From positions 1-38,712 of the forward strand of contig NZ_VFWX01000029.1 in NCBI RefSeq assembly GCF_006442965.1: a DNA stretch of 38,712 bases. Reading direction: 5' to 3'. Both the position numbers and the translations under genes were made by a program. Source of the stretch: Mesorhizobium sp. CU3 (GTDB lineage Bacteria; Pseudomonadota; Alphaproteobacteria; Rhizobiales; Rhizobiaceae). This document shows, piece by piece, positions 15,862 to 23,909 of the stretch. The notes beneath the pieces are model-generated. The model saw only the letters and a program-made list of their open reading frames with translations, was not told the DNA's origin and searched no databases. Each line of letters opens with the position of its first letter. Within the stretch, counting starts at the first letter, position 1.

Positions 15862-16719
15862 GTGAAACGCCTCTTCAACCGTCTGCTGCCGAAATCCTGG
15901 CGCTCCAGCGTCGTCACCATTCCGGTCATCCGGCTGCACGGCACGATCATGGCCGGCGGCGGACAATTCCGGCCGAGCCTGTCGCTCGCCTCGACGGCCG
16001 GGCTGATCGAAAAGGCGTTTTTGTTCGACGCGCCGGTGGTCGCCATCTCGATCAATTCGCCGGGCGGCTCGCCGGTGCAGTCGCGGCTGATCTTCAAGCG
16101 CATTCGCGACCTGGCGGTGGAAAAGAACAAGAAGGTGCTGGTCTTCGTCGAGGATGTCGCCGCTTCGGGCGGCTACATGATCGCGGTCGCCGGCGACGAG
16201 ATCTTTGCCGACCCGTCCTCGATCGTCGGCTCGATAGGCGTGGTCTCGGCCTCCTTCGGTTTCCCGGAACTGATGAAGAAGATCGGCGTCGAGCGCCGCG
16301 TCCACACCGCCGGCCAGAACAAGGCCGTGCTCGACCCGTTCAAGCCGGAGAAGAAGGAAGATGTCGAACGGCTGAAGGCGCTGCAGCTCGAAGTGCACGA
16401 GACCTTCATCGACCTGGTCAAGGAACGGCGCGGAACCAAGCTGAAGGACGATCCGGACCTGTTCACCGGCCTGTTCTGGACCGCCAAGCGCGGCCTGGAT
16501 CTCGGCCTCGTCGATGCGCTGGGCGATATGCGCGGCGTGCTCAAGACGCGCTTCGGCGCCAAGACGCAGCTCAAGCTGATCACCGCGCCGCGCGGGCTTT
16601 TCGGCCGCTTCGGCCTGTTCGGCTCGCGTCTCTCGGCGCCCGACATCGCGGCCGCCGCAGCCAGCGGCGTCATCGATGCGGCGGAAGAGCGCGCGCTATG
16701 GGCTCGCTTCGGGCTTTGA
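15862..16719 (+). CDS. S49 family serine peptidase (SppA/SohB-like)
   Basis: The 285-aa protein carries the S49 signatures: AISINSPGGSPVQSRLIFKRI, then EDVAASGGYMIAVAGDEI with the nucleophile Ser102, and SSIVGSIGVV. GQNKAVLD supplies a Lys at 154, exactly 52 residues after the Ser as in the Ser-Lys dyad of Bacillus subtilis SppA. It would cleave leftover signal peptides or membrane protein fragments. I see no strong N-terminal membrane anchor, unlike many SppA proteins. The start is GTG at 15862 with AGGAGA about ten bases upstream; the frame is open twelve codons more. Confidence 0.9.
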   Translation: MKRLFNRLLPKSWRSSVVTIPVIRLHGTIMAGGGQFRPSLSLASTAGLIEKAFLFDAPVVAISINSPGGSPVQSRLIFKRIRDLAVEKNKKVLVFVEDVAASGGYMIAVAGDEIFADPSSIVGSIGVVSASFGFPELMKKIGVERRVHTAGQNKAVLDPFKPEKKEDVERLKALQLEVHETFIDLVKERRGTKLKDDPDLFTGLFWTAKRGLDLGLVDALGDMRGVLKTRFGAKTQLKLITAPRGLFGRFGLFGSRLSAPDIAAAAASGVIDAAEERALWARFGL

Positions 16720-16805
16720 AAAAGCCACAAAAGCCGCTAGCATGAACGCTTGACCGAGCCCTTGATGGCCGGCCTTGCCGCGGGAACGCGGGAGGAGTGT
16801 TGGAC

Positions 16806-16991
16806 ATGCCGCAGATCATCTTCTTCGCTGTTGTCGGCGTCGCCGCTTATTTCGGGTACCGCGCTTTCGTGCGCGAGGCTGAGCGCGTGACGGCAAAAAT
16901 CCGGCGCACCGAAAAACAGACGGCCAACGGCACGATGGGCACGCTGGTCAAGGATCCGAAGACCGGCGAATACCGCCTGGCCAAGGACTAA
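16806..16991 (+). CDS. small membrane protein
   Basis: The 61-aa protein opens MPQIIFFAVVGVAAYFGYRA, a single membrane helix, followed by a charged cytoplasmic part (EAERVTAKIRRTEKQTANG) and GTLVKDPKTGEYRLAKD. GGAGG at 16791-16795 lies ten bases before this ATG; TTG at 16800 is an alternative that would add two residues. The TLVKDPKTGEYR ending is a recurrent feature of small rhizobial proteins I cannot assign to a function. It sits between the S49 peptidase and ispE in one direction. Confidence 0.75.
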   Translation: MPQIIFFAVVGVAAYFGYRAFVREAERVTAKIRRTEKQTANGTMGTLVKDPKTGEYRLAKD

Positions 16992-17017
16992 GCGCTATTT
17001 CCCCAGCAGCCGACATT

Positions 17018-17911
17018 TTGGAACCCGAGACTTTGTCCCGGACCTGGCTTGCGCCGGCCAAGATCAACCTGGCGCTGCATGTCACCGGACGGCGCGACGA
17101 CGGCTATCATCTTCTTGACAGCCTTGCGGTCTTTACCCGCTTCGGCGACCGGCTGGAGATCGAGCCGGCCGATGAGGACGCGTTTTCGATAACCGGCCGT
17201 TATGCGCAAGGACTGCCGCTTGACGACGGCAACCTGGTGGTGAAGGCGCGCGACGCGCTACGCCGCGAAATCGGCGCCGGAAAGACGCCGCCGGTCGCCA
17301 TCCGGCTGGAAAAGAACTTGCCGATCGCCTCCGGCATCGGCGGCGGCTCCAGCGACGCAGCGGCCGCGCTCAACGGTCTGGCGCGCCTCTGGAAGCTCGA
17401 CATCGACGACACGTCGCTCGCCCGGATCGGTCTCACGCTCGGCGCCGACCTGCCGATGTGCCTCAAGGCGAAGCCGCTGGTCGCGCGCGGCATCGGCGAT
17501 GAGGTGTCGCCGCTGGCCGGCTTTCCGTCGCTCGGCCTGGTCCTGGTCAATCCGGGCGTCGCCGTCTCGACGCCCGACGTGTTCAAGGCGCTCTCCAGGC
17601 GCGATAACGAGGCGCTGCCGCCCTTGCCGAAGCGCCTCGACTTCCACGCTGTGCGCAACTGGCTGGAGACGACGCGCAACGATCTCGAGGCTGCCGCCCG
17701 CACGATCCAGCCGGCGATCGGCGAAGCGCTCAAGGCGCTTAGAAAAGCCGATGCCGCCTTCGCGCGCATGTCGGGTTCGGGCGCCACATGCTTCGGCCTG
17801 TTCGAGACCGGCAATGTCGCCAAGCGCGCGGCGGTCGAGATCCGCGCACGCCATCCCGACTGGTTCGTCGCCGCGACGCGCAGCATGGAGGCGACCGATG
17901 GCGAAGCTTGA
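17018..17911 (+). CDS. ispE: 4-diphosphocytidyl-2-C-methyl-D-erythritol kinase
   Basis: This GHMP-family kinase phosphorylates CDP-ME in the MEP pathway that makes isopentenyl diphosphate. LAPAKINLALHVTGRRDDGYH (11-31) is the IspE start, PIASGIGGGSSDAAAAL (102-118) the ATP-binding glycine loop, and MSGSGATCFGLF the C-terminal GHMP motif. 297 aa from a TTG at 17018 is the family length; no ATG exists nearby. The reading frame overlaps moaB by 14 bases. Its product eventually feeds the polyprenyl synthase encoded nearby on the other strand. Confidence 0.95.
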   Translation: MEPETLSRTWLAPAKINLALHVTGRRDDGYHLLDSLAVFTRFGDRLEIEPADEDAFSITGRYAQGLPLDDGNLVVKARDALRREIGAGKTPPVAIRLEKNLPIASGIGGGSSDAAAALNGLARLWKLDIDDTSLARIGLTLGADLPMCLKAKPLVARGIGDEVSPLAGFPSLGLVLVNPGVAVSTPDVFKALSRRDNEALPPLPKRLDFHAVRNWLETTRNDLEAAARTIQPAIGEALKALRKADAAFARMSGSGATCFGLFETGNVAKRAAVEIRARHPDWFVAATRSMEATDGEA

Positions 17912-18452
17912 AGAGAGCCGGCCCTTCATCCCGGTGCGCATCGCGGTGCTCACCGTTTCCGACACGCGCAGCCTTGCCGACGACAAATCCGGCCAGACTC
18001 TGGCCGACCGCATCACGGAGGCCGGCCATATGCTTGCGGCCCGCGATATCGTCACCGACGACCGCGACAAAATCCGCGACAAGGTGCTGGGCTGGTCACG
18101 CGACAAGGAAATCGATGTCGTCATCACCACGGGCGGTACCGGCTTCACCGGCCGCGACGTGACGCCGGAAGCGCTGGAGCCGATCTTCGAAAAGCGCATG
18201 GACGGTTTTTCGGAAGTCTTCCATCGCATCTCCTACGACAAGATCGGCACCTCGACGATCCAAAGCCGGGCGACCGGCGGCGTCGTCAACGCCACCTTCG
18301 TCTTCGTGCTGCCGGGCTCGCCCGGCGCCTGCAAGGACGCCTGGGACGGCATCATCAAGGCACAGCTCGACTACCGCCACATGCCGTGCAACTTCGTCGA
18401 GATCATGCCCAGGCTCGACGAGCATTTGCGGCGCGGCGGCAAGGCCGGATAG
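17898..18452 (+). CDS. moaB: molybdenum cofactor biosynthesis protein MoaB
   Basis: The 184-aa protein belongs to the MoaB/Mog fold that binds molybdopterin and, in MogA, adenylylates it. IAVLTVSDTRSLADDKSG, then VVITTGGTGFTGRDVTPEAL and VFVLPGSPGACKDAWD are the characteristic loops. The E. coli MoaB is dispensable and many alphaproteobacteria use this gene in place of mogA, so it may carry the adenylyltransferase step; that is inference. Its start lies inside the end of ispE (14-base overlap), implying translational coupling. It is convergent with the dioxygenase gene after only 21 bases. Confidence 0.94.
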   Translation: MAKLEESRPFIPVRIAVLTVSDTRSLADDKSGQTLADRITEAGHMLAARDIVTDDRDKIRDKVLGWSRDKEIDVVITTGGTGFTGRDVTPEALEPIFEKRMDGFSEVFHRISYDKIGTSTIQSRATGGVVNATFVFVLPGSPGACKDAWDGIIKAQLDYRHMPCNFVEIMPRLDEHLRRGGKAG

Positions 18453-18473
18453 CCGGCCTCACGGACCAAGCGC

Positions 18474-19484
18474 TTAGCGAATGACAGGCTCGCCGTGAAA
18501 ACGGCGGCGCGACGGTTTCGAGACGCCGAAGCCGACCTCCATCATCAGGCGCGGCGTCGTCGCCGGCACCGTGCCCATGTGGAAGCCGAACGGGTCCTCG
18601 ACGAAGCCGAGGCCCGCCTCGCCGGTGAGCGTTACCGGGCTTTGCTGTCCGTAGACGGAAAGAACGTCCTCGGCCGGGTGGCCGACCAGAAGCGTCAGCT
18701 GGTGCTTGAGCGCCCGGCGCTTGTGGCTGCCGCGCACGAAGACATGCGGGCCGGTGCCGGCATCGACCGGCACCAGATAGAAGAAGAACTTCAGCATGCG
18801 CCAGTCGTCGAGATCGAAATGGTATTTGCCCAGCGATGCGAGGTTCTTGTCGGCGTCCGACGCCTTGCAGGTCGGAAAACTCCACCAGACGCGCGTGGTG
18901 ATCAATTTCGCCTGGCCGCCGAGATAGTGCCCGGCGACATCGAGCAGCAGCGGGTCCTTCTGGATCGCCAAAGCCGCCGGGCAATCGAGAATGCGCTCGA
19001 AATAATGCCCGCTGAGCAGCGAGCGGCCGAACCGCTTCTCGGCCCCGGCATGGTCTTGCGGCATGAATTCGAGACGGCGGTCGAAATTGCCGAAGCAAGG
19101 CGTACGTCGCGCGAAGGCGGCGATCTCCTCATGGATCGCCGGCGGCAGCACGAAACCTGAAAACAGCCCGTCCGAACGCAAGGCATCGACCACGGCTTCG
19201 CGGTCGACGCCGGTAAACATCGTCTCGCCCGCATAGTCGAGCGACCGGGCGCGTCTGGCGCCCAGCCAGTGCATGCGGCGGCCCGGCATGGTGCGCGCCA
19301 GAACGAACATCGGCAGCCAGGCCGGGTTCTCGCGAAGGTCGGTCAGATAGGTCGGGATGCGCACGGCGATGCGGCGAAACAGGCTGCCGTTGCGGGCAAT
19401 GGCTTCCAGACTGGCGGCGCCGGAATTGTCGGGGGTATGCATCAGGGTCCTCGTAAAGGCGGCGCCCGACTCGAACGTCGGCAT
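18474..19484 (-). CDS. PhyH-like Fe(II)/2-oxoglutarate dioxygenase
   Basis: The 336-aa protein has the iron-binding facial triad of the phytanoyl-CoA dioxygenase group: KYHFDLDDW gives His222 and Asp224, FGFHMGTVP gives His302, and TTPRLMMEVGFG gives Arg312 for 2-oxoglutarate. The first 90 residues are an extra basic N-terminal region (FRRIAVRIPTYLTDL) not part of the core. HVFVRGSHKRRALKHQL is a family-like loop. Substrate is unknown. GGAG seven bases before the ATG supports the start. It lies 129 bases downstream of the short glycosyltransferase gene and has a perfect 15-base palindrome upstream. Confidence 0.8.
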   Translation of the reverse strand: MPTFESGAAFTRTLMHTPDNSGAASLEAIARNGSLFRRIAVRIPTYLTDLRENPAWLPMFVLARTMPGRRMHWLGARRARSLDYAGETMFTGVDREAVVDALRSDGLFSGFVLPPAIHEEIAAFARRTPCFGNFDRRLEFMPQDHAGAEKRFGRSLLSGHYFERILDCPAALAIQKDPLLLDVAGHYLGGQAKLITTRVWWSFPTCKASDADKNLASLGKYHFDLDDWRMLKFFFYLVPVDAGTGPHVFVRGSHKRRALKHQLTLLVGHPAEDVLSVYGQQSPVTLTGEAGLGFVEDPFGFHMGTVPATTPRLMMEVGFGVSKPSRRRFHGEPVIR

Positions 19485-19551
19485 CTCGCCGCTCCGGCAT
19501 TACCCAAACCCGATTTTCCCGCATAAGAGGATGCTAACCCAACGGCAGATT

Positions 19552-19566
19552 TTGTGCAATGCACAA
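19552..19566. promoter_or_regulatory. perfect palindrome before the dioxygenase gene
   Basis: TTGTGCAATGCACAA is a perfect 7-1-7 palindrome, 67 bases upstream of the dioxygenase start. A closely similar sequence (TTGTGCATTGCAACG) precedes the radical SAM gene at 20219-20233. It looks like an operator; TGCA-containing palindromes are known for PhaR-type regulators of polyhydroxybutyrate metabolism, a possible but unproved match. Confidence 0.55.
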
Positions 19567-19613
19567 CAACGCCGGTTGCGGTAAATTTTCCCACAAAAAC
19601 TTCTGGATAGAAA

Positions 19614-20117
19614 TCACTTTGGCGGCGCGACCCAGATCTCGGCGTGCAGCCTTCTGGTGGCGAGGCCGCGGGCCAGCGCTTCGGCGCCGCGTGCGCTTTT
19701 GGCAAGTGCTGCGGCCTGGCACTTGCTGATGACGAGACCCTCGGCCAGCGCGCGATTGCCCGAAAACACCCTTGCCAGGAACGGCGTGCGGTTGGCTCTG
19801 GCGCGCGAGAAACGCGCCGGCATGGTCTGTCTTGCGGTATGGGCGACGACTTCGTCGATCCAGCCCTCGGCAAGCCGCGCGCCGGGCTCCAGGACAAGCA
19901 GCCAGTCGCCCTTGGCCTGGCCGATGCCGGCGGCGATGCCGCCCGCCACATAGTTGCATCCGGCGTGCTCTGCGACGCGATGCGTCTGGTCGGTCGAGCC
20001 GGCATCGCAGACGATGACGTCGCGCACCACGCCCTCGACCGCACCGCCGATCAGCGAGGCGAGCGTGCGGGCAAGGCCCTCTTCGTCATTCCTGGTTTCG
20101 ATCAGAACGCTGAGCAT
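19614..20117 (-). CDS. short family-2 glycosyltransferase
   Basis: The protein is only 167 aa. It begins MLSVLIETRNDEEGLARTLASL and contains VRDVIVCDAGSTDQTHRVAEHAGC and GDWLLVLEPGARLAEGWI, the nucleotide-sugar-binding half of a GT2 (GT-A) fold. The usual acceptor-binding half with an ED motif is not obvious, and the C-terminus ends in an unrelated-looking RLHAEIWVAPPK. It may be a compact enzyme, a non-catalytic GT-A domain, or a truncated gene, but the frame is intact. The open frame extends far upstream without a plausible start. It is divergent from the radical SAM gene. Confidence 0.78.
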   Translation of the reverse strand: MLSVLIETRNDEEGLARTLASLIGGAVEGVVRDVIVCDAGSTDQTHRVAEHAGCNYVAGGIAAGIGQAKGDWLLVLEPGARLAEGWIDEVVAHTARQTMPARFSRARANRTPFLARVFSGNRALAEGLVISKCQAAALAKSARGAEALARGLATRRLHAEIWVAPPK

Positions 20118-20218
20118 TGCTAGAGGATGATACCGAAACGTGTGAGGCGGTTTTCGGAAAACATCATGCTCCCTCTCTATCGAAGAGACGAATAGCGGAA
20201 AGCCGGGCGTTGCGCCAG

Positions 20219-20233
20219 TTGTGCATTGCAACG
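20219..20233. promoter_or_regulatory. TTGTGCA-N-TGCA site between divergent genes
   Basis: TTGTGCATTGCAACG repeats the left eleven positions of the palindrome at 19552-19566 except for the central base. It lies 47 bases before the radical SAM start and about 100 bases before the divergent glycosyltransferase start, so it could serve either. Confidence 0.4.
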
Positions 20234-20279
20234 CAAAAAGTTCTTGCTTTGTTCTCATTGGGAAAATAGGAATAGTTTC

Positions 20280-21485
20280 ATGAACAGAGCGATTCGACAG
20301 CCCGCGGACAGTCCCTGGGAAAGGGCGAAAATGGAACAGATCGTGCGTGCCGACCTTGCTGCTTTCGGAGCAGGCAGGGCCGAGATGGCAAATGCGATGA
20401 TCGAGCAGAGCGGCATGCGCGTGCGGCCCGACCGCAACCGCGGGCGCTCGGCCGGCATCAACCCGTCCGGCCGCTTCGAGCCGGTCAGCCGGCACGTGTT
20501 CGACGACGGCTGGAATTCGCTGGAAGAACTGCCGCCGTTCAAGACCGAGGTGCAGGTGGAAAAGCCGCGCACCATCATCACCCGCAACGAATCGCCGGAC
20601 ATTTCCTTTGACCGCTCGATCAATCCCTATCGTGGCTGCGAGCATGGCTGCGTCTACTGTTTCGCCAGGCCGACGCATGCCTTCATGGGCCTGTCGCCGG
20701 GGCTCGATTTCGAATCGAAGCTGTTCGCCAAGCCGGACGCGGCGCGCATGCTGGACCGGGAATTGTCGAAGCCCGGCTACCAGCCGCGCACCATCGCCAT
20801 CGGCACCAACACCGATCCCTACCAGCCGATCGAGAAGCAGTACCGCATCATGCGCGAGATCCTCGAGGTGCTGGAGGCGCGCGGCCATCCGGTCGGCATC
20901 GTGACCAAATCGGCGCTGGTGACGCGCGACATCGACATCCTGTCGCGCATGGCCGAGCGAGGGCTTGCCAAGGTGGCGCTGTCGGTTACGACGCTCGACC
21001 GCATGCTGGCGCGCACCATGGAGCCACGCGCGTCGACCCCGACCAAGCGGCTGGAAGCGATCCGCCAGCTGTCCGATGCCGGCGTTCCTGCCTCGGTGAT
21101 GGTGGCGCCGATCATCCCCGGCCTGACCGATCCGGAGATGGAGCGCATCCTCGATTCGGCCAGAGCCGCCGGGGCCAGGGAAGCCGGCTACGTCATCCTG
21201 CGCCTGCCACTCGAAGTGGCGCCGATCTTCAAGGACTGGCTGCTCAGGCACTACCCGGATCGCTACCGGCATGTGATGTCGCTGATCCGCTCGATGCGCG
21301 ACGGCAAGGACTACGATTCCGAATGGGGCAAGCGCATGAAGGGCGCCGGTCCCTATGCCTGGCAGATCGGTCGCCGCTTCGAGATGGCGGCCAAGCGGCT
21401 CGGCCTCAATGCCGAGCGGCGGCAGCTTCGCGTCGACCAGTTCGTCGCGGGCTCCGGCGCCGGCGAGCAGCTGATGCTTTTGTGA
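20280..21485 (+). CDS. PA0069 family radical SAM protein
   Basis: The 401-aa protein has the radical SAM cluster motif YRGCEHGCVYCFAR with cysteines at 120, 124 and 127, binding a 4Fe-4S cluster that cleaves S-adenosylmethionine. It is related to the spore photoproduct lyase branch (SplB); members carry SGRFEPVSR, RTIITRNESPDISFDRSINPYRG, IGTNTDPYQPIE and VTKSALVTRDIDIL, all seen here. No reaction has been assigned to this family as far as I know. MNRAIRQPADSPWERAK is chosen as start; no strong ribosome site precedes it. A stable GC-rich hairpin follows the stop. Confidence 0.92.
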   Translation: MNRAIRQPADSPWERAKMEQIVRADLAAFGAGRAEMANAMIEQSGMRVRPDRNRGRSAGINPSGRFEPVSRHVFDDGWNSLEELPPFKTEVQVEKPRTIITRNESPDISFDRSINPYRGCEHGCVYCFARPTHAFMGLSPGLDFESKLFAKPDAARMLDRELSKPGYQPRTIAIGTNTDPYQPIEKQYRIMREILEVLEARGHPVGIVTKSALVTRDIDILSRMAERGLAKVALSVTTLDRMLARTMEPRASTPTKRLEAIRQLSDAGVPASVMVAPIIPGLTDPEMERILDSARAAGAREAGYVILRLPLEVAPIFKDWLLRHYPDRYRHVMSLIRSMRDGKDYDSEWGKRMKGAGPYAWQIGRRFEMAAKRLGLNAERRQLRVDQFVAGSGAGEQLMLL

Positions 21486-21491
21486 AGACTG

Positions 21492-21513
21492 CGCCGGCCA
21501 TGAGGGGCCGGCG
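21492..21513 (+). terminator. terminator-like hairpin after the radical SAM gene
   Basis: CGCCGGCC (21492-21499) and GGCCGGCG (21506-21513) form a perfect eight-pair stem seven bases after the stop. Only ATAAAG follows, not a T-run, so termination would be weak or rho-dependent. Confidence 0.4.
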
Positions 21514-21635
21514 ATAAAGAATCCCGTCCGGCCCCCTGCCCCCCGGCCGTGAGACGGTGCCCTCCCTGGTCCGACGCCCCATCCGACCCGGAGGGACTTG
21601 CGGAGAATCGGAGCCGATGCGAACCTCGCCGCACC

Positions 21636-22331
21636 ATGGCTCGCGCGCGTTCCGATTCTCCGCTTCTCTTTGAAATGGTCGAGAAGCCCGACTTCTCGAT
21701 CGAGACCAAGGCGATGGCCGACGGGCTATGGCCAGTCGCCGGCATGGACGAAGCCGGCCGCGGCCCCCTCGCCGGCCCGGTGGTGGCGGCTGCCGTCGTG
21801 CTCAATCCGGCCAACATTCCGGAAGGCCTCGACGATTCGAAGCGCCTCACCCATTTGCAGCGCGAGGCGCTGTTTCTCAAGATCCTTGGCTCGGCGCTCA
21901 GCGTCTCGATGGCCTCGATCAGCGCCGAAGGCATCGACAACAGCAACATCCTCAAAGCCAGCCTGGAAGCGATGCGCCGCGCCGCCGCCGGCCTGTCGCT
22001 GAGGCCGAAGCTCGCCCTTGCCGACGGCCGCGACATCCCGCCCGGGCTCGCTTGCGAAGGCCGCGCGCTGATCAAGGGCGATCAGCGCTCGCAGTCGATC
22101 GCCGCGGCATCCATCGTCGCCAAGGTGATGCGCGACCGCATGATGTGCGGCTGCGGCGGCCACCACGAGCATTACGGCTTCGAGGTTCACATGGGCTATG
22201 CGACGGTCCGCCACCGCAGCGCGATCGAGACGCATGGACCAGTGGCGAGATTGCACCGCGCATCGTTTGCGCCGTTCCGGCTGGGTGGGGCGGAGGTGGT
22301 TGAGGAAGAAAGTTTCGCCGGATTGGAGTGA
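21636..22331 (+). CDS. rnhB: ribonuclease HII
   Basis: The 231-aa enzyme removes RNA from RNA-DNA hybrids and single ribonucleotides from DNA. VAGMDEAGRGPLAGPVVAAAVVL contains the first catalytic Asp-Glu pair (about residues 38-39), and DDSKRLT, KASLEAMRRA, LALADGRDIP and SIAAASIVAKVMRDRMM supply the remaining active-site segments. The MARARSDSPLLFEMVEKPDF extension before the core is typical of rhizobial forms. The start at 21636 has no strong ribosome site; the frame is open 29 codons more. It is convergent with the atp operon, with a hairpin repeat and terminator between. Confidence 0.95.
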   Translation: MARARSDSPLLFEMVEKPDFSIETKAMADGLWPVAGMDEAGRGPLAGPVVAAAVVLNPANIPEGLDDSKRLTHLQREALFLKILGSALSVSMASISAEGIDNSNILKASLEAMRRAAAGLSLRPKLALADGRDIPPGLACEGRALIKGDQRSQSIAAASIVAKVMRDRMMCGCGGHHEHYGFEVHMGYATVRHRSAIETHGPVARLHRASFAPFRLGGAEVVEEESFAGLE

Positions 22332-22340
22332 GACGGCGAA

Positions 22341-22377
22341 GCTGCCAATCTCCCCCCTCGTGGGGGAGATTGGCAGC
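22341..22377. repeat. perfect 16-bp-stem palindrome (CCCCTCGTGGGG family)
   Basis: Bases 22341-22356 (GCTGCCAATCTCCCCC) pair perfectly with 22362-22377 around CTCGT. The core CTCCCCCCTCGTGGGGGAG is shared with both arms of the inverted repeat at 38497-38655. It is a dispersed extragenic palindrome, placed between the convergent rnhB and atp genes. Confidence 0.75.
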
Positions 22378-22400
22378 GACGGCGCGCCGCTCCCTTTTCA

Positions 22401-22437
22401 AACAACAAAAAAGCCGCCGGGTTGCCCAGGCGGCTTT
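22401..22437 (-). terminator. terminator of the atp operon
   Basis: AAGCCGCC (22411-22418) pairs with GGCGGCTT (22429-22436). On the minus strand the stem is followed by TTTTTTGTTGTT, a classic rho-independent terminator 23 bases after the b-subunit stop. Confidence 0.9.
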
Positions 22438-22459
22438 GATCTCGAACTGCGAAATCAGC

Positions 22460-22951
22460 TCAGTTCAGCTTCGCCTTCACGTCATCCAGCGCCGACTTGA
22501 ACAGATCCGCGCCGGCCTTGGCGTCGACCTTGGCGGCAAGCAGCCCACGGGCTGCCTCGACCGCGATGTCGACGGCGGAGGCGCGCACTTCGCTGACGGC
22601 TTCGCGCTCGGCCTGGGCGATCTTCTGCTCGGCAAGCGCGGTGCGGCGCGCGACATAGTCTTCCGTCTTCTTGGCCGCTTCGGCGGCCAGCAACTCGGCT
22701 TCACGCTTGGCCGCGGCGACGATGTCGGCGGCCTCCTTCTCGGCTTCCTTGCGCTTCTGCTGATACTGGCCGAGCAGCTGCTGGGCCTCTTCGCGAAGCT
22801 TGCGGGCTTCGTCCAGCTCGCTGCTGATCTTGGCCGCGCGGGCGTCGAGCGACTTGGTTAGCATGCCCGGCACCTTCAGATAGATGACGGCACCGACGAA
22901 GATGATCAGGGCGATGGTCGCCCAGAGCGTCGCGAGTGATGTAGCGTCCAT
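22460..22951 (-). CDS. atpF: ATP synthase F0 subunit b
   Basis: The 163-aa peripheral-stalk subunit has one N-terminal membrane helix (MDATSLATLWATIALIIFVG, AVIYLKVPG) followed by a long charged coiled coil (ARKLREEAQQLLGQYQQKR, then EKEAADIVAAAKREAELLA) that holds F1. MDATSLA is preferred as start, with GAGGAGCGAG just upstream; the frame is open five codons more. It is last in the atpI-B-E-b'-b operon, eleven bases after the b' gene, and is followed by a strong terminator. Confidence 0.94.
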   Translation of the reverse strand: MDATSLATLWATIALIIFVGAVIYLKVPGMLTKSLDARAAKISSELDEARKLREEAQQLLGQYQQKRKEAEKEAADIVAAAKREAELLAAEAAKKTEDYVARRTALAEQKIAQAEREAVSEVRASAVDIAVEAARGLLAAKVDAKAGADLFKSALDDVKAKLN

Positions 22952-22962
22952 GATCTCGCTCC

Positions 22963-23544
22963 TCACCGGCTCGCGGATTTGACCGCTGCCGCGACCTCGC
23001 TCTTGTCGGCCTTGCCGCCGACAAGCGCCTCGACGATGGCCGACGTGGTGTCCTCGGCTATGGTGCCGACTTCCTTCATAGCCTTGGCCTTGATCGAGGC
23101 GATGCTCGCCTCGGCCTCGCCGAGCTTCTTCTCGAGCTCGGCCTCGAGCTTTTTGCGCGTGCCCTCGGCGTCTGCCTTGGCGGCGTCGCTCGCCTGCTGG
23201 CCGATCTTGTTGGCGTTGGCCTTGGCCTCGGCCAATTCCTGCTCATAGGCGGCAACGGCGGCATCGGCCTCGCCCTTCAGCCTTGCGGCTTGGTCGAGAT
23301 CCTGGGTGATGCGATCGTTACGGACGTCGATGATGGCGCCGAGGCGCGGCATCACCACCCGCTTCAGGAACAGGTAGAAAAGCCCGAAGGTGATGACCAG
23401 CCACAGGATCTGCGACGGGAAGGTCGCGGGATTGAATGGCGGGAACGTGCCATGCTCCTCGGCGGGCACAGCGGTGCCTGCATGCGTCTCGCCTTCGGCC
23501 GCGGCCGGCGCGGTGTCTTCCGCATAGGCAGATGTCACGAACAT
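22963..23544 (-). CDS. ATP synthase F0 subunit b'
   Basis: The 193-aa second stalk subunit is found in photosynthetic bacteria and many alphaproteobacteria, where b and b' form a heterodimer. Residues 1-40 are an Ala/Glu-rich leader (AEDTAPAAAEGETHAG, then GTFPPFNPATFPSQILW), then one membrane helix (WLVITFGLFYLFLKRVVMPRL) and a coiled coil rich in Ala, Glu and Lys. MFVTSAYAEDT looks like a signal peptide but is too short for one. Different databases call it atpG, atpX or atpF2. Confidence 0.93.
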   Translation of the reverse strand: MFVTSAYAEDTAPAAAEGETHAGTAVPAEEHGTFPPFNPATFPSQILWLVITFGLFYLFLKRVVMPRLGAIIDVRNDRITQDLDQAARLKGEADAAVAAYEQELAEAKANANKIGQQASDAAKADAEGTRKKLEAELEKKLGEAEASIASIKAKAMKEVGTIAEDTTSAIVEALVGGKADKSEVAAAVKSASR

Positions 23545-23606
23545 CTCATTCCCCTGTCCACGTGGCGGGGCCGCACCATGCGACCCCTAGCGTCAGCTCT
23601 TGAGTC

Positions 23607-23831
23607 TTACTTGAAGACCAGGAGCAGAGCGATCAGGAGCGAGAAGATGCCCAGAGCTTCGGTCACTGCGAAGCCGAAGATCAGGCGGCCGAACTGGCCG
23701 TCGGCAGCCGACGGGTTGCGGAGCGCACCCGAGAGGTAGCTGCCGAAGATGTTGCCGAGGCCGATGCCCGCGCCGCCCATGCCGAGGCAAGCGATACCGG
23801 CGCCGATAGCAGCTGCTGCATTTACTTCCAT
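23607..23831 (-). CDS. atpE: ATP synthase F0 subunit c
   Basis: The 74-aa proteolipid forms the proton-driven rotor ring. Two membrane helices flank the polar loop RNPSAADGQFG. The first helix is Gly-rich (GIACLGMGGAGIGLGNIFG). Glu58 in GFAVTEALGIF is the proton-carrying carboxylate. Length and motif are normal for H+-type alphaproteobacterial rings, and none of the sodium-binding residues (Gln and Ser/Thr pattern) is evident. Confidence 0.96.
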   Translation of the reverse strand: MEVNAAAAIGAGIACLGMGGAGIGLGNIFGSYLSGALRNPSAADGQFGRLIFGFAVTEALGIFSLLIALLLVFK

Positions 23832-23909
23832 GTCGAACTCCTGTGGTTTTCGTAATCGTTGCGGTTGGTACGTTGGGTATGCTGGCGCCGAAGCGCCGGT
23901 TGAAATCGA

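Noticed and set aside
20118..21272. Large N-terminal extension of the glycosyltransferase ORF
   Set aside because: It is antisense to the radical SAM gene and shows no GT sequence; homology begins at MLSVLIETR.
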